DNA of 64,000 bases from Scylla paramamosain (taxonomy: Eukaryota > Arthropoda > Malacostraca > Decapoda > Portunidae): assembly GCF_035594125.1 (NCBI RefSeq), contig NC_087166.1, forward strand, positions 17,867,266-17,931,265, read 5' to 3'. A program made the translations under genes and the position numbers. Below, piece after piece: positions 1 through 12,058 of this stretch; the stretch's first letter is position 1, and each line of letters starts with the position of its first letter. The notes beneath the pieces are model-generated. The model was not told the DNA's origin and searched no databases. It saw only the letters and a list, made by a program, of their open reading frames with translations.

Positions 1-76
1 ATCAGCAATGGGTAAGTGAGAGGTCAAGTGCACGTGGGGAGCAGACAGTAAACATATTATTACAGACAAACTTCTG

Positions 77-579
77 AACAGTGGAAGTGCGACTCGTGTA
101 GATGATCGGAATGGTAACGTGTCTGACATCGATCTGTTCTTGCTCTCGACAAATATACTCCTCGACTTCTCCTGGGAAGTCAACGATGATTCCCACGGAT
201 GTGACCTGCAAATCTGCACCTCTTATGCACACGACCTCCCGCTCTCCCAAGTTTAATTTCAAGAGAGCAGACAGGGCAGCCTTCAGTGGGGGTTTCCGAT
301 GTGGATATATCTGACGAGGAAATTGACACTATGATCAGCAACGCAACACAGTCCATCTTACACGTCGCCGAGGCATATATGTCGAAGACTTCTACAATTC
401 ACACAAAGCATGGAGTTTCATGGTGGACAACGGATTGCCGACAAGCACTTCGTGAGCGCAATAGACGATACAGGCATATCAGCCAGCAGCCCAGTCAAGC
501 AAATTTCATAGCCTACAAAAAGGCAAGAGCTCAGACAAGGAAAGTCATTCGTGATGCTAAGAGGGACTCATTTCGATAG
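77..579 (+). pseudogene. LINE C endonuclease C-terminus and linker, broken
   Basis: From 77 one frame reads NSGSATRVDDRNGNVSDIDL followed by a serine/leucine-rich strand and a degraded SDH-type motif (HGCD), a layout typical of the last third of APE-type LINE endonucleases. After a frameshift, 286-579 gives a basic linker with a WWTDCRQALRERNRRYRHI-like segment that normally lies between endonuclease and RT. The conserved SDH histidine region is altered, so activity would be lost. The start is outside the window or in decayed sequence, so no start codon is assigned. Confidence 0.7.
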
Positions 580-591
580 TTTACATCAATC

Positions 592-1580
592 GTGAACCGA
601 ACCACCCCCTTGTCACAAGTTTGGAAAACCATACATATATTAAACAATAAAGAACCATATACTCTAATCACAACCCTCAAAATAAATAATACGGCAATAG
701 ACAACCAAGCTGACATCGCCAACTCAATAGCCCAACACTTCCACCAGCCAAGCAGCACCAATTATTATGGCCATGCCTTCATTCCCCATAAGGAGGCAGC
801 GGAACTCACTGTCCCAAACTTTGCCACAGGAAGCGTAAACTCATAGTTTACGTTGGGTGAACTCTTCCTTAACCTGAAATCCTGTAAAGGCTCCAGTCCC
901 GGTCCAAATAATATCTAATATATTATGTTACAATATCTTGGCTATCATTCCCTTGCAAAATTATTACAACCTCACAATAGAATCTGGACCACCTACACCT
1001 TCCCTCACTCCTGGCATTTTTCACACATCATCCCAATCCCCAAAAAGACTGGACACCTTACGAACCCCAGTGCGTTTCATCCTGTTGCGCTCACGAACTG
1101 TGCATGTAAGGTCATGGAACGTATGATAAGGCGAAGGGTCTTTTTTTTGTTTCAGAAGCGAAGGGTTTGTTAGGTGATCAGCAGTCGGGTTTTTCGGAAG
1201 TACTGAGGCACGATGGATCATCTAACACACCTGGAACAGTGCATTTTGGCATTTGCCAAAAATGAGTTCATGACAGGAATATTTCTGGACACACAAAACC
1301 TTCAACATGACATGGCGACACGGTATCTTTATCCTCTATGCTCACGGCTTCAGAGGTGACTTTCCCATTTTTTGTTTATAACTTTTTTCACGACAGAACA
1401 TTCTCTGTCAAGCTTCCTGGTAAAATAATCTCGGACGTTTTCGTCCAGGAAAACTGGGTGCCACTGGATAGTGTTCTTAGTCCCATATTATTTTGCATTA
1501 TGATTAATGATATTCTGTCGACAACTGCCGTCCCAAGGAATCTTAAATACTCACTGTACGCTGACGACTGTGCGTTATGA
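592..1580 (+). pseudogene. LINE C reverse transcriptase, degenerate
   Basis: Two open stretches (592-846 and 925-1173) give the RT N-terminal region, including an IIPIPKKTG element and a NPSAFHPVALTNCACKVMER block equivalent to the conserved NYRPI-L-x-K-E region of LINE RTs. After a decayed stretch, 1440-1580 gives LDSVLSPILFCIMINDIL, where the usual Q-G-S is changed to L-D-S, and then YADD, the catalytic metal-binding motif. At least one frameshift and several stops separate these blocks. It would copy LINE RNA at the nicked target if intact. Confidence 0.8.
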
Positions 1581-2058
1581 CACATCTAATGCATAGTTCT
1601 TGGCTGGGCGGATTCAAGCATTGGGCCTCTCTGTGGGGATTTTAAGTTTTCCGTTCCTAAGTGTATTGGTGTTGTTTTCACTAGACATAACGTACCAGTT
1701 TGGAATTAACTCATCAAGGCCAGCTGATACTGTTGAAAAATTCAGTAAAGTTCCTGGGTCTGCATTTTGACAGCAGACTCAGTTGGAAGACTTATGTTAA
1801 TGAATTCCTTATCCGTTGTTGTAAAAAAAAGATAATAATAATAATAACAATAATAATGTCTTCAAGTATCTTTCCAGTACCTTTTCGAACTCTTAACTCA
1901 CCCGTTCAGGCAATAGAGTCCGGTCACACGGATACAAATGAAATCCAAGGCAATATCATTAATAAACTAAATTCTGCTGCTGAGCTTGAGGGAGCGTGGA
2001 ACCTCCGTCGAGATCCCCAGTCATGTCTCTCAGTTGTTAAATCATCAGTAAAACTCCT

Positions 2059-2442
2059 GTGGCAGGGTCATTGGGACAAGCTCCATCTACATACACCCAG
2101 AACGAGTGGACCTCCTCCAATCGCCCCACACGGCGAGAGGAGATGGCCCTCCCACGCCTTAGAATAATGGGCTGCACCCTCTCTACACATATGCTCCCCT
2201 ACATAGCCAATGCCTTTCCACCACAGTGCACTACCTGTAACGTCACCCTTTCTATAGAGCACATCCTGCTTCACTGTGTGCGTTATCAGGAGGAGAGGCG
2301 GCTTATTGCCGCCTTGGCAGCTTACTGCCTGGGCCGCGGCCTTCCGCTAACGCAGACGACCCTTTTGAATGATGAGCACCCGGATGTGGTCGATAGACTG
2401 ATGATTTTTCTGACTGAGACCAATTTAATCAGAGAGCTGTGA
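2059..2442 (+). pseudogene. LINE C C-terminal domain after RNase H
   Basis: This reading frame encodes TRREEMALPRLRIMGCTLSTH followed by a CTTC..H..C cluster (C-X2-C, then HILLHC). This is the usual C-terminal tail of I/Jockey/R1-type LINE polyproteins after the RNase H domain. The frame is open for 127 codons but is disconnected from the RT blocks upstream, with no RNase H D-E-D motif seen between. The stop at 2440-2442 is followed by about 320 bases of AT-rich 3' UTR and an A-tract. Confidence 0.7.
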
Positions 2443-2775
2443 TTTACATGTATATATTATGTAACATATCTATTTTATGCACTATGTATATACTTTATTA
2501 CATGTATATAAAATTATGAAACCGTGTATTAATTGTGTACTGCGTGATCTCAATATGACCATGTTCCCCATTTATGTACGTTTATGTACATGTACGTAGC
2601 GATGCTACGTAGCCTTCCTACCAGTGTGCTTGTGAGTTACTCCTCCCTCTTCCCTGCCCTGACAAAGGACAATAGCTTTGTGATAGCATCAGGAATTCCG
2701 TATTAATGAAGCGTGTGCGAAGGAATGATTGTTTATATATTGGTCTGTATAATTTGTGAAAAAAAAAAAAAAAAC

Positions 2776-3055
2776 AATGAAAAAATAAATAAAATATTTT
2801 TAACTACTACAAATAAACAAAGATAAAAATGGCCTAATACCCACGTTAAGGTGATGGCAAAAAAAAAAAAAGAATAAATAACATAAAAGTGTCCAGCTAT
2901 TCCAAAGCTCCTGAAGAAGGGTTAACGAACCCAAAATTGCGATATAGCAAGCATGTCTAGCTACGGCGAATCATCGACCAAATTTCAAAAGGGAATAATA
3001 AGACATTTATAAGATATAAAGAACATATCTTTAATAATAATAGATGTTGACCTAG
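2776..3055. other. AT-rich spacer with a Penelope-like tail motif
   Basis: No gene is seen. Around 2909 the sequence CTGAAGAAGG is followed by an imperfect inverted repeat (GGGTTAACGAACCC) and by TAGCTACGGC. A related CTGAAGAAGG...GCTACGGC block occurs inverted at 3346-3381, in what looks like the 3' UTR of the Penelope-like fragment. It may be another decayed end of that family. Confidence 0.4.
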
Positions 3056-3290
<235 letters not shown>

Positions 3291-3339
3291 GCTCTATACC
3301 TTCTCTATACCTTAGCAGTGTCTTATATTTTTTTTTCAA

Positions 3340-3970
3340 GACAGCTTATGGTTTAGCCGTAGCTAACCACCTTCTTCAGTAGCTGGTGGTTGTTCTCTCT
3401 GCGGTGTTGGTGGTGGGAATAAGGTTGTCTGCTCTCTGCGCGCCTTATATGTAGCCCGCTCGGGATCAGAACGAGCTACGCACTATGGGCGGAGCCGCTG
3501 ATTGGCTGCTTTGTCGCGTGGCTCGGTAAGCTTGCCGCTTCCTTTTTCTTTCTTGATTTCTTCATGCTTGGTAGGGCTTGGAGGTCTTCTGACTGAGTGT
3601 TTAACTTCGGATTATTTTCTTTTATGTGGAGAGCTTCTAAGATGCTTAGGAGTCGTCCATCGTTGAATCTATCGATTATTTCTGTGCTTTCTTCTCGGGT
3701 TTTTCTTGTAATAGCGATGCCATGTTCTTCCATTAGATGTTTTTTAGGGGCGCCTGCTGCTAAGTGCATTGTTAACCGTCGAGAGAGTTTTGTAGTAGTC
3801 ATGCCGATGTAAGATGATGGTAGGACTTCGCAGTTTCCTTGTTTGCAAGTAAATCTATATACGACATGCGACTTCTGCGTATCTTCTCTCTTGGTTTCGG
3901 GGCTGTTCTTGAGGAGGCTTGCCATCACTTTTAATGAAATATGCTTGAGAGAAAATCTCCTGCTCATTTA
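3340..3970 (-). mobile_element. Penelope-like element, 3' fragment
   Basis: The minus strand carries the C-terminal GIY-YIG endonuclease region of a Penelope-like retroelement and about 130 bases of 3' UTR containing CTGAAGAAGG. No RT motifs are found upstream on the minus strand, where a (AT)n tract begins at 3979, so the copy is 5' truncated. Confidence 0.75.
3476..3967 (-). pseudogene. GIY-YIG endonuclease domain of a Penelope-like element
   Basis: A 163-residue open frame. Residues ~35-70 read VVYRFTC..C..YIGMT..KLSRRLTMHL, the Penelope form of the GIY-YIG nuclease with its two cysteines, YIG and the basic helix with R and H. Residues ~108-122 give LSILEALHIKENNPKLN, which contains the catalytic-type glutamate and the conserved NPKLN tail. 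A lysine-rich C-terminus (KKSRKKK) follows. In intact elements this domain nicks DNA for integration and follows a telomerase-like RT; here the RT is absent. The first 17 residues read through the terminal repeat shared with 3060-3098, so the apparent start is not a real initiation site. Confidence 0.8.
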
Positions 3971-3975
3971 TGCCC

Positions 3976-4078
<103 letters not shown>

Positions 4079-4110
4079 AACCACCAAAATTTTTCTTTTT
4101 CTTCCTACAG

Positions 4111-4247
4111 ACTGATGCAACAGAATTTAGTGCCTATCCTGAATAAAACCTGCGTTTTACACTGCAGCGACAAAATGTTGGTTGCTGGAGTTAAAGTCGA
4201 GCGAACAGCGAAGATAAAATGTCCAGGTGACAGTTGGAGTGGAATCG
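4111..4247 (+). CDS. Candidate internal coding exon of an unknown gene
   Basis: The segment is bounded by a strong acceptor (pyrimidine-rich TTTTTCTTTTTCTTCCTACAG ending at 4110) and a consensus donor (GTGAGT at 4248). Only one frame is open across all 137 bases; it reads LMQQNLVPILNKTCVLHCSD followed by KMLVAGVKVERTAKIKCPGD and SWSGI. Entry is in phase 2 and exit in phase 1. Three cysteines suggest an extracellular or secreted domain, but I recognise no family. The island is only about 200 bases wide, between (AT)n and (GA)n tracts. It could be chance, but two good splice sites around a single open frame make an exon plausible. Confidence 0.45.
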
Positions 4248-4269
4248 GTGAGTTCATTCCTTCACTTGT

Positions 4270-4274
<5 letters not shown>

Positions 4275-4359
<85 letters not shown>
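4275..4359. repeat. (AG)42 microsatellite
   Basis: Uninterrupted AG tract of 85 bases, starting 28 bases after a candidate splice donor. Confidence 0.98.
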
Positions 4360-4363
<4 letters not shown>

Positions 4364-4895
4364 GTGTTCTAGGGAGGCAGGCCATAAAGAAAACACTTTT
4401 CGATAAAAACTACTCCCTTTACAGTTACTCCCTTGTATATTATCTCTTCCCTTCATTTTTGTCTTAAACAATGCCATCCACTTCATTCATTTTCATTCCC
4501 TTCTTTCTCTTCCACTCATCATGTTTTACCATCTTGACATGACCGAAGTTGTTAACGTGATGGAACAACAGATGCAGGTAAATAAGTTAATCCACAGGGA
4601 ACGCATACTACTTTATCCAAAGTTAAGAGCCTATTAATGACATCTTGAAGAAGGCTGATAGTTATCCTTGACTACAACATGGAAAATTTTTGCCTTGCAA
4701 CACTTATTGCCTTTTCTACATGAATAAGTATTGTGGTTAGTTTCCTAGTTGTTTCTATTTCAGTCATGCTGAGTTGCTTTTTGCCTCTGGTGAGAGCTGG
4801 ACTAAATAAAATTACGCTACAACTTAATATCAAATCCCCTATCTGCTAGTATCATAACTCCAAGGAGGAACTTTAGAAAGCATTATACCATAATG
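4360..4895. other. AT-rich unique sequence, no gene seen
   Basis: There is no open frame of note and no repeat family that I recognise. It would be intron or intergenic sequence. Confidence 0.5.
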
Positions 4896-5801
4896 TTTTT
4901 TTTTTTTATGTAGGAGGGACATCGGCCAAGAAAAAAAAAAAAAAAACTGAGATGCCGGTCCCCGAATAGGGTCCGAAGCAATAGTAAAAAATTGAAGGAT
5001 AAGTGTCTTCAAACCTCACTCTAGAAGGAGTTCAAGTTATAGGAATGTGGAAATACAGAATCAGATAGGGAGTTCCAGAGTTTACCAGAGAGGGGATGAA
5101 TGAGTGAGAATACTGGTTAACTCTTGCACTAAAAAGGTGGACAGAGTAGAGATGAGAGAAGGAAGAAAGTCTCGTGCAGCGAGGCCACGGGAGGAGGGGA
5201 GGTATACTTTTATTAAGATAAAAAAAAAAAAAAAAACAGTTAACATGAAGATAACAAGCGATGCAACACTACAGCGATGAGAGAGAGGCTGAAGACAGTC
5301 AGTTAGAGCAGAGGAGTTGATAAGACGAAAAGCTTTTGATTCCACCCTGTCTAAAAGAGCAGTATGAGTGGAACTCCCCCAAACATGTGAAGCATACTCC
5401 ATACATGGTCAGATAAGGCACTTACTTGTACAGAGTAAGCAGATGAATAAGGAGGGATGAGAAAAACTGCCGGAGACGTCTCAGAACACCTAACTTCATA
5501 GAAAATGTCTTACCTAGAGATGAGATGTGAAGTTTCCAGTTTAGATTATAAGAAAAGGACAAATCGAGGATGTTCAGTATAGAAGAGGGGAACAGTTGAG
5601 TGTCACTGAAGGAGAGGGGATAGTTGTCTGGAAGGTTGTGTTGAGTTGATAGATGGAGTAATTGAGTTTTTGAGGCATTGAACAATACCAAGTTTGCTTT
5701 GCACCGATCATAAATTTTTTGAGAGATCACGTCATGCGTTATATGACTTCCATGCATGAACTGTTTAGTGCAGGGTGATATCATCAGCGTAGGCGTGGAT
5801 A
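4896..5801 (-). mobile_element. LINE family A copy 0 (5'-truncated)
   Basis: On the minus strand this is the 3' third of the dominant LINE family: the end of RT, thumb, C-terminal domain and the family 3' end (TATGTAGGAGGGACA... on the + strand, next to a T-tract at 4896). The 5' break lies within the RT around the YADD region (GATATCATCAGCGTAGGCGTG). Two A-runs of about 18 bases (4930-4946 and 5220-5236) replace or expand short A-rich coding segments relative to other copies. A (TA)n tract begins 36 bases beyond the truncation. Confidence 0.9.
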
Positions 5802-5811
5802 TATTTGCCAA
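5082..5811 (-). pseudogene. LINE A RT C-terminus, two frames
   Basis: The frame 5422-5811 reads the end of the RT palm and the thumb, with [21 protein letters not shown] and [19 protein letters not shown]. The frame 5082-5402 continues with MEYASHVWGSSTHTALLDRV and the fold-specific CLQPLSHRCSVASL segment, then runs into an A-tract-induced frameshift. Both blocks match the C-terminal half of the better copy at 20707-23663. It is non-functional. Confidence 0.85.
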
Positions 5812-5835
5812 GAACCCTATCCCCCTAACCTTTCG

Positions 5836-6655
<820 letters not shown>

Positions 6656-8391
6656 GCTCCCTTATAAACAACAATTTTCGTAAGATATACAAAAGCTAAC
6701 GAAAATTTTAGGAATACCCAAGTCAAAATCAACACAAAACTAATTGGGCACATCATCAGACTCAAACAAGGGGTGCATACTCATCACAAAACATCAAAGG
6801 CTACTATAGCACTGACATGAATAATTATTACACTACTAGAAATAATAGTGCTCCCACTAGGCCCTTCAACTCAGACTGCTGCTTCTTCTTTCTCCTCCTC
6901 CTACTTCTCCTCCCAGACCTGTCTCTGGTTCTATACCAAGACCTGTGATCTGCACTGCTCCATCGGCGTGCAATTTTACTTCTGCAGGGTATTTTGATCA
7001 TCTCTTTTTTCCAGCCGCTATGACTGTTCCAATGTCTCTCGTGACTCGGCCACTCCTACTCCATCTCCGTCGTCTCCTCGGTCCTCTGCCTTCACTACTT
7101 ATCCGACAACTCTCCCTTCTCTTCCACTCTTCAGTACACACCCTGCACCTTCTGCATCTTCTTCCCAACACCATCCAAACTTCAGAGTCACCGTGCAAAG
7201 ACATCCCCGCATCCTTGCACCACACAATGTAACCAACAGGGACCGTAGTCTCCTGGTCTAACATCACACCAGGGCTAAGCAAAATACTTCCTGGTCAAAC
7301 AAAAACACTCTTTTGGGCCTATACTGCCCAAATTGTCACTCCTGCTTGCTTGCTCACAACCAAAAAACTGATAAAACAAAAACACCACTTTCTTTGCAAA
7401 AATAACAGGCGCCCTTGGGCCGCTCTCAACTAAACAATATACTCCTTCCCAGGTGTGACACAACCAAGCCTGCGTCTCACTGTCAGATGCAACACTTACT
7501 AATACTCTGCACTTCTCCCACCAGGCCCTTGATGACACAGTTATTGCCACAGCGAGCTGGCGGCTGCACCACACACATCCCTGCTCAAGAAGCCAAACCC
7601 ACACACGTGGCCATCACAAAACAAACCCCGGCTCCAACATGAGCCCGGCCAACGTGCCACTGGGCCAGCCCCACTAGTCCTAGCAAGTGCTCCCATGTGC
7701 AAACACCTCTCATTATACCCGATACCTTCTCGCTTCGAGGAAGCCGACATCCATCAACACATACTACACATCCCAGGCCCACCATCTGATAATCATGAAC
7801 AACAACTTGGTCACAGACAGCCCCCAGCTACATTGAAGGTTTCTCCTGAGCGGCAAGTAACAAAGCATCACAGGCAGCGTCACTCAGCGCTGCCTCCCGA
7901 CGGAGCGCCGTCACGCTCACGTCAAACACGTTATAACAACCTACCCCGGAAGGAGGAAACGGGCGAGCAACATCACAAACAATCCCCACACCAGGAAAAA
8001 TAACACCGTCCGTAACACAACTGAGAGAAGCCCCAGACGAGAGGTCATCAGGCTTGTCAGCCTGACCCACGCGGTTACCCCCAACAAATGTGGCCACACC
8101 CGACCACTAAAACCACGCCAAACGCCCCCGAATCATCATGACTCGAAAACAGCCAAGCACCAGGTCGCTATGTGCTTCTAGCACTCGTGCCTCCTTAACT
8201 GCGGATGGCACATCAAAATAGAGCTCCAAAACTCTACCCCCTCTCTATTTGCCGGCTATCCACAACAGCGTTGCTCTCAACACACGCTGCCCGACCCTCG
8301 GCTTCTTTGCCATCCACTCCTGCTTTAGCAAGTAGTGGGGCAGCACACACACACGAGGGAAAGAACCCTCCTTAACTACACTGACAACTGC
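6656..8391 (-). other. Distal part of Gypsy-1, no recognisable domain
   Basis: This is a GC-richer stretch with short open frames on both strands; the longest is 89-109 codons. None shows RT, RNase H or integrase motifs. By position it belongs to the 3' part of Gypsy-1. Microsatellites are lacking here, unlike most of the window. Confidence 0.4.
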
Positions 8392-8495
8392 TTTTTTTTT
8401 TTTTTATGTAGGAAGGACACTGGCCAAGGGCAACAAAAATCCAATAAAAAAATGCCCACTGAAATGCCAGTCCCACAAAAGGGTCAAAGCAGTGG

Positions 8496-8918
8496 TCAAA
8501 AATTGATGGATAAGTGTCTTGAAACCTCCCTCTTGAAGGAATTCAAGTCATAGGAAGGTGGAAATATAGAAGCAGGCAGGGAGTCCCAGAGTTTACCAGA
8601 GAAAGGGATGAATGACTGAGAATACTGGTTAACTCTTGCGTTAGAGAGGTGGACAGAATAGGGGTGAGAGAAAGAAGAAAGTCTTGTGCAGCGAGGCCGC
8701 GGAAGGAGGGGAGGCATGCAGTTAAGAAGATCAGAAGAGCAGTTAGCATGAAAATAGCGGTAGAAGACAGCTAGATATGCAACATTGCGGCGGTGAGAGA
8801 GAGGCTGAAGACAGTCAGTTAGAGGAGAGGAGTTGATGAGGCGAAAAGCCTTCGATTCAAACCTGTCTAGAAGAGCATTATGAGTGGAACCCCCCCAGAC
8901 ATGTGAAGCATACTCCAT
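8496..8918 (-). pseudogene. LINE A C-terminal domain (copy 1)
   Basis: A 140-residue frame reading MEYASHVWGGSTHNALLDRF, then CLQPLSHRRNVAYLAVFYRY, and ending SGKLWDSLPASIFPPSYDLN..FKREVSRHLSINF with a stop. This tail, with R..LWN.LP and FK motifs, is common at the C-terminus of CR1/Jockey-type LINEs that lack RNase H. It matches the other family A copies closely, including the end of the protein. Confidence 0.9.
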
Positions 8919-8964
8919 ACATGGACGGATAAGGCCCTTGTACAGAGTTAGCAGCTGGGGGGGG

Positions 8965-9750
8965 TTAGAAAAACTGACGGAGACGTCTCAGAACACCTAA
9001 CTTCATAGAAGCTGTTTTAGCTAAAGAAGAGATGTGAAGTTTCCAGTTCAGATTATAAGTAAAGGACAGACCGAGGATGTTCAGTGTAGAAGAGGGGGAC
9101 AGTTGAGTGTCATTGAAGAAGAGGGGATAGTTGTCTGGAACGTTGTGTCGAGTTGATAGATGGAGGAATTGAGTTTTTGAGGCATTGAACAATACCAAGT
9201 TTGCTCTGCCCCAATCAGAAATTTTAGAAAGATCAGAAGTCAAGCGTTCTGTGGCTTCCCTGCGTGATATGTTTACCTCCTGAAGGGTTGGACGTCTATG
9301 AAAAGACTTGGAAAAGTACAGGGTGGTATCATCAGCATAGGAGTGGATAGGACAAGAAGTTTGGTTTAGAAGATCATTAAAGAATAATAAGAAGAAAGTG
9401 GGTGACACGACAGAACCCTGAGGAACACCACTGTTAATAGATTTAGGAGAAGAACAGTGACCGTTTACCACAGCAGCAATAGAATGGTCAGAAAGGAAAC
9501 TTGAGATGAAGTGACAGAGAGAAGGATAGAAACCGTAGGAGGGTAGTTTGGAAATCAAAGCTTTGTGCCAGACTCTATCAAAAGCTTTTGATATGTCCAA
9601 GGCAACAGGAAAAGTTTCACCAAAATCTGTAAAAGAGGATGACCAAGACTCAGTAAAGAAACCCAGAAGATCACCAGTAGAGCGGCCTTGACGGAACCCA
9701 TACTGGCGATCAGATAGAAGGTTGTGAAGTGATAGATGTTTAACAATCAT
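8965..9750 (-). pseudogene. LINE A reverse transcriptase core (copy 1)
   Basis: A 261-residue frame with RT motifs in order: [33 protein letters not shown] (first catalytic Asp), [14 protein letters not shown] and YADDTTLYF (catalytic YADD), then the thumb with [11 protein letters not shown]. The upstream RT fingers are lost in the internal deletion. A frameshift at the end (a G-run at about 8957) separates the C-terminal domain at 8496-8918. Confidence 0.9.
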
Positions 9751-9775
9751 CCTGTTGAGGATAGATTCAAAAACT

Positions 9776-10252
9776 TTATTTTTTTCTGTTAATGAAGGAG
9801 TTTTTGGCTAGTTGGAGAACAGACTTGGCATGGTTCCGGGCAGAAATATAAAGTGCATGAGATTCTGGTGATGGAAGGCTTAAGTACCTTTTGTGGGCCA
9901 CCTCTCTATCATGTATAGCACGAGAACAAGCTGTGTTAAACCAAGGTTTAGAATTAGAAGGTTTAGGACGAGAAAAAGAGTGAGGAATGTACGCCTCCAT
10001 GCCAGACACTATCACCTCTGTTATGAGTTCAGCACACAAAGACGAGTCTCTGACACGGAAGCAGTAGTCATTCCAAGGAAAATCAGCAAAATACCTCCTC
10101 AGGTCCCCCCAACTAGCAGAGGCAAAACGCCAGAGGCACCTTCGCTTAGGGGGATCCTGAGGAGGGATTGGAGCGATAGGACAAGATACAGATATGAGAT
10201 TGTGCCCAACGGAGAAGAAAGGAGCCAAATGGAGAAGAAAGGGTAACAGCAT
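9776..10252 (-). pseudogene. LINE A endonuclease-RT linker (copy 1)
   Basis: The frame continues after the frameshift with [20 protein letters not shown], the linker [20 protein letters not shown] and [20 protein letters not shown]. It ends at NSFINRK, where the internal deletion begins. This is the same architecture as residues ~250-400 of the copy at 20707. Confidence 0.9.
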
Positions 10253-10973
10253 AAGCAGAAGGATTAGAGGTCAGGAAAAGATCAAGAATGTTGGGCGTAT
10301 CTCCAAGACGGTCAGGAATACGAGTAGGGTGTTGCACCAATTGCTCTAGGTCATGGAGGATAGCAAAGTTGTAGGCTAGTTCACCAGGATGGTCAGTGAA
10401 GGGAGAGGAAAGCCAAAGCTGGTAGTGAACATTGAAGTCTCCAAGAATGGAGATCTCTGCAAAAGGGAAGAAGGTCAGAATGTGCTCCACTTTGGAAGTT
10501 AAGTAGTCAAAGAATTTCTTATAATCAGAGGAGTTAGGTGAGTGGTATACAGCACAGATAAATTTAGTATGAGAGTGACTCTGTAGTCGTAGCCAGATGG
10601 TGGAAAACTCGGAAGATTCAAGAGCGTGGGCACGAGAGCAGGTTAAGTCATTGCGCACATAAACGCAGCATCCAGCTTTGAATCGAAAATGAGGATAGAG
10701 AAAGTAGGAGGGAACAGAAAAGGGGCTACTGTCAGTTGCCTCAGACACCTGAGTTTCAGTGAGGAAAAGAAGATGAGGTTTAGAAGAGGAGAGGTGGTTT
10801 TCTACAGATTGAAAATTAGATCTTAGACCGCGAATGTTGCAGAAGTTAATGAAGAAAAAGTTGAGGGGGGTGTCAAGACACTTAGGGTCGTCGACAGAAA
10901 GGCAGTCCGACCTGGGGACATTTATGGTCCCCTCCCTAGATGGGGACTCCGAGGCTGGTGTAGGAGTCGCCAT
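10146..10973 (-). pseudogene. LINE A APE endonuclease domain (copy 1)
   Basis: A 275-residue frame beginning [12 protein letters not shown], the family A start. It carries the apurinic endonuclease motifs [21 protein letters not shown] (metal-binding E), [17 protein letters not shown] (D and N) and NILDLFLTS. The frame is lost just before the SDHN motif because of a duplicated GGAGAAGAAAGG-like segment, so the catalytic histidine lies in another frame. It would nick target DNA in an intact element. Confidence 0.9.
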
Positions 10974-11200
10974 GATGATTTTAAAATTTTTGAGTGAAGG
11001 GTGTGTGTGTTATTAGGTGCTTGTAGTTTTGTGTGGAGGAAGAGAGGGCAGGCTGTGACTGTCCCCTTGTGTTGTGAGACAGAAAGGGAAACGTTCAGTG
11101 AGGTCACAGTTGGGTTTAATGGTAAGTTCACAGCACCCCCTGAACAGTGCTTTAGACCTCACTGGGAGTAATTATCGTTTCGGCAGGTGTCTACTGTCTC

Positions 11201-12058
11201 CTCTTGGTTGCAGCAGCTGCCAGCACGGGTGGCTCACCACGTGAGCAAACACCCACCGTGTCTGGTCCTGGAAGGGGAGTGGTTTGCTCCCTGGCTCCAG
11301 TGCACCTCGCAGGCTGAGGAAACTCCCGCCTCCCCAGCAGGATCAGGAGTCTTCCTGGCCTCGACAACGACTCCTGACACACCAGACAGATCTAGCTGGG
11401 ACCCAGACATAATACTGGCGCCCACAGCCTCAACATGAAGTGATAACTCAACCTGAATATCACCTCCGAGAGACTCCACAGGGTGAGACTAGCCATCAGA
11501 CAAGCAACCCAAATCCAACACTCTAGCCTCATCCTCGGCAACTCTCTCACCAAAGGCAGGTGCTTCATGTGATGGCTCTGCGAATCTGCAGTCAGTCCCC
11601 GCATAGTGACTCAAAGACATGTCTAACTGTTGCTTGTCAAACCCTTGCCAGCAGCAGTGAGTGCACTCTGCCCTCACTGCGGCCTCATTACAAACACTGC
11701 GCTCCTTTTGTGGTGGCCCTACCTTTTTGCAGTCGACCCTTGGAGTCAGCATCCCCCCTTGCAGGGGGTTGCTCGCCTCCCCTTAGGGCGATTAACAACA
11801 CAAACAATTGAGTCAGCACTCTCAGCAGCCTCCACATCCCGGTCGGCGTCCGGGGATGAGAGCTGCAACCAGGCTCTTCGACCTGCCAGGTCATTCCCTA
11901 GAAAGAAAACGACACTAGACACTGGCAGGTCATCCGCTAGTGCCACCCACGCCTCCACGGTCACTAGCGGTCATGACAGCCTAATCCCGGCCGTGGCGAA
12001 GTTATCCACGGCGCCAATTACTTGGCACCACACAGGCTGACCGGAGGCTACTCACCTC
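11201..12058 (-). pseudogene. Gypsy-1 region downstream of protease, degenerate
   Basis: On the minus strand, 11750-11964 reads LPVSSVVFFLGNDLAGRRAW. This is a retropepsin-like ending (LGNDLAG) found just after the protease in Gypsy polyproteins. The rest down to 11201 has short frames on both strands with no motif that I recognise. The region ends at the LINE insertion. Confidence 0.5.

Larger units (their letters stand above)
1..2775 (+). mobile_element. LINE family C (I/Jockey-type non-LTR retrotransposon), 5' end cut by the window
   Basis: A degenerate non-LTR retrotransposon runs from the window edge to an A-tract at 2759-2774. In order it shows the end of an APE endonuclease, a linker, RT fragments with a YADD box, and a C-terminal CCHC-like segment of the kind that follows RNase H in I/Jockey-group LINEs. 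The frame changes several times and there are in-frame stops, so it is dead. An A-rich/TAA-repeat patch at about 1824-1858 separates RT from the C-terminal part and probably marks an internal deletion that removed RNase H. The clade is inferred from domain order and motif style; the LINE identity is firm. Confidence 0.85.
8392..11200 (-). mobile_element. LINE family A copy 1, inserted in Gypsy-1
   Basis: This copy has both element ends: the 3' end with T-tract at 8392 and the 5' UTR start (CAGTAGACACCTGCCG read on the minus strand) near 11200. About 500 bases are missing internally, with the junction near 9777-9790: the minus-strand frame jumps from NSFINRK, just after the endonuclease linker, to KVFESILNR in the RT. 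The corresponding region in the full copy is about 21885-22390. A short duplication near 10220-10250 causes a frameshift. The copy interrupts Gypsy-1 and so is younger than it. Confidence 0.9.

Noticed and set aside
6945..8103. Several 60-110 codon frames on both strands in the GC-rich part of Gypsy-1
   Set aside because: No domain motifs. Overlapping frames on both strands indicate composition rather than genes.
9893..10246. Plus-strand frames across minus-strand LINE A copies (also 50316-50756 and 21481-21771 on the opposite strand)
   Set aside because: The recurrence reflects the antisense of the conserved LINE linker, not a gene.
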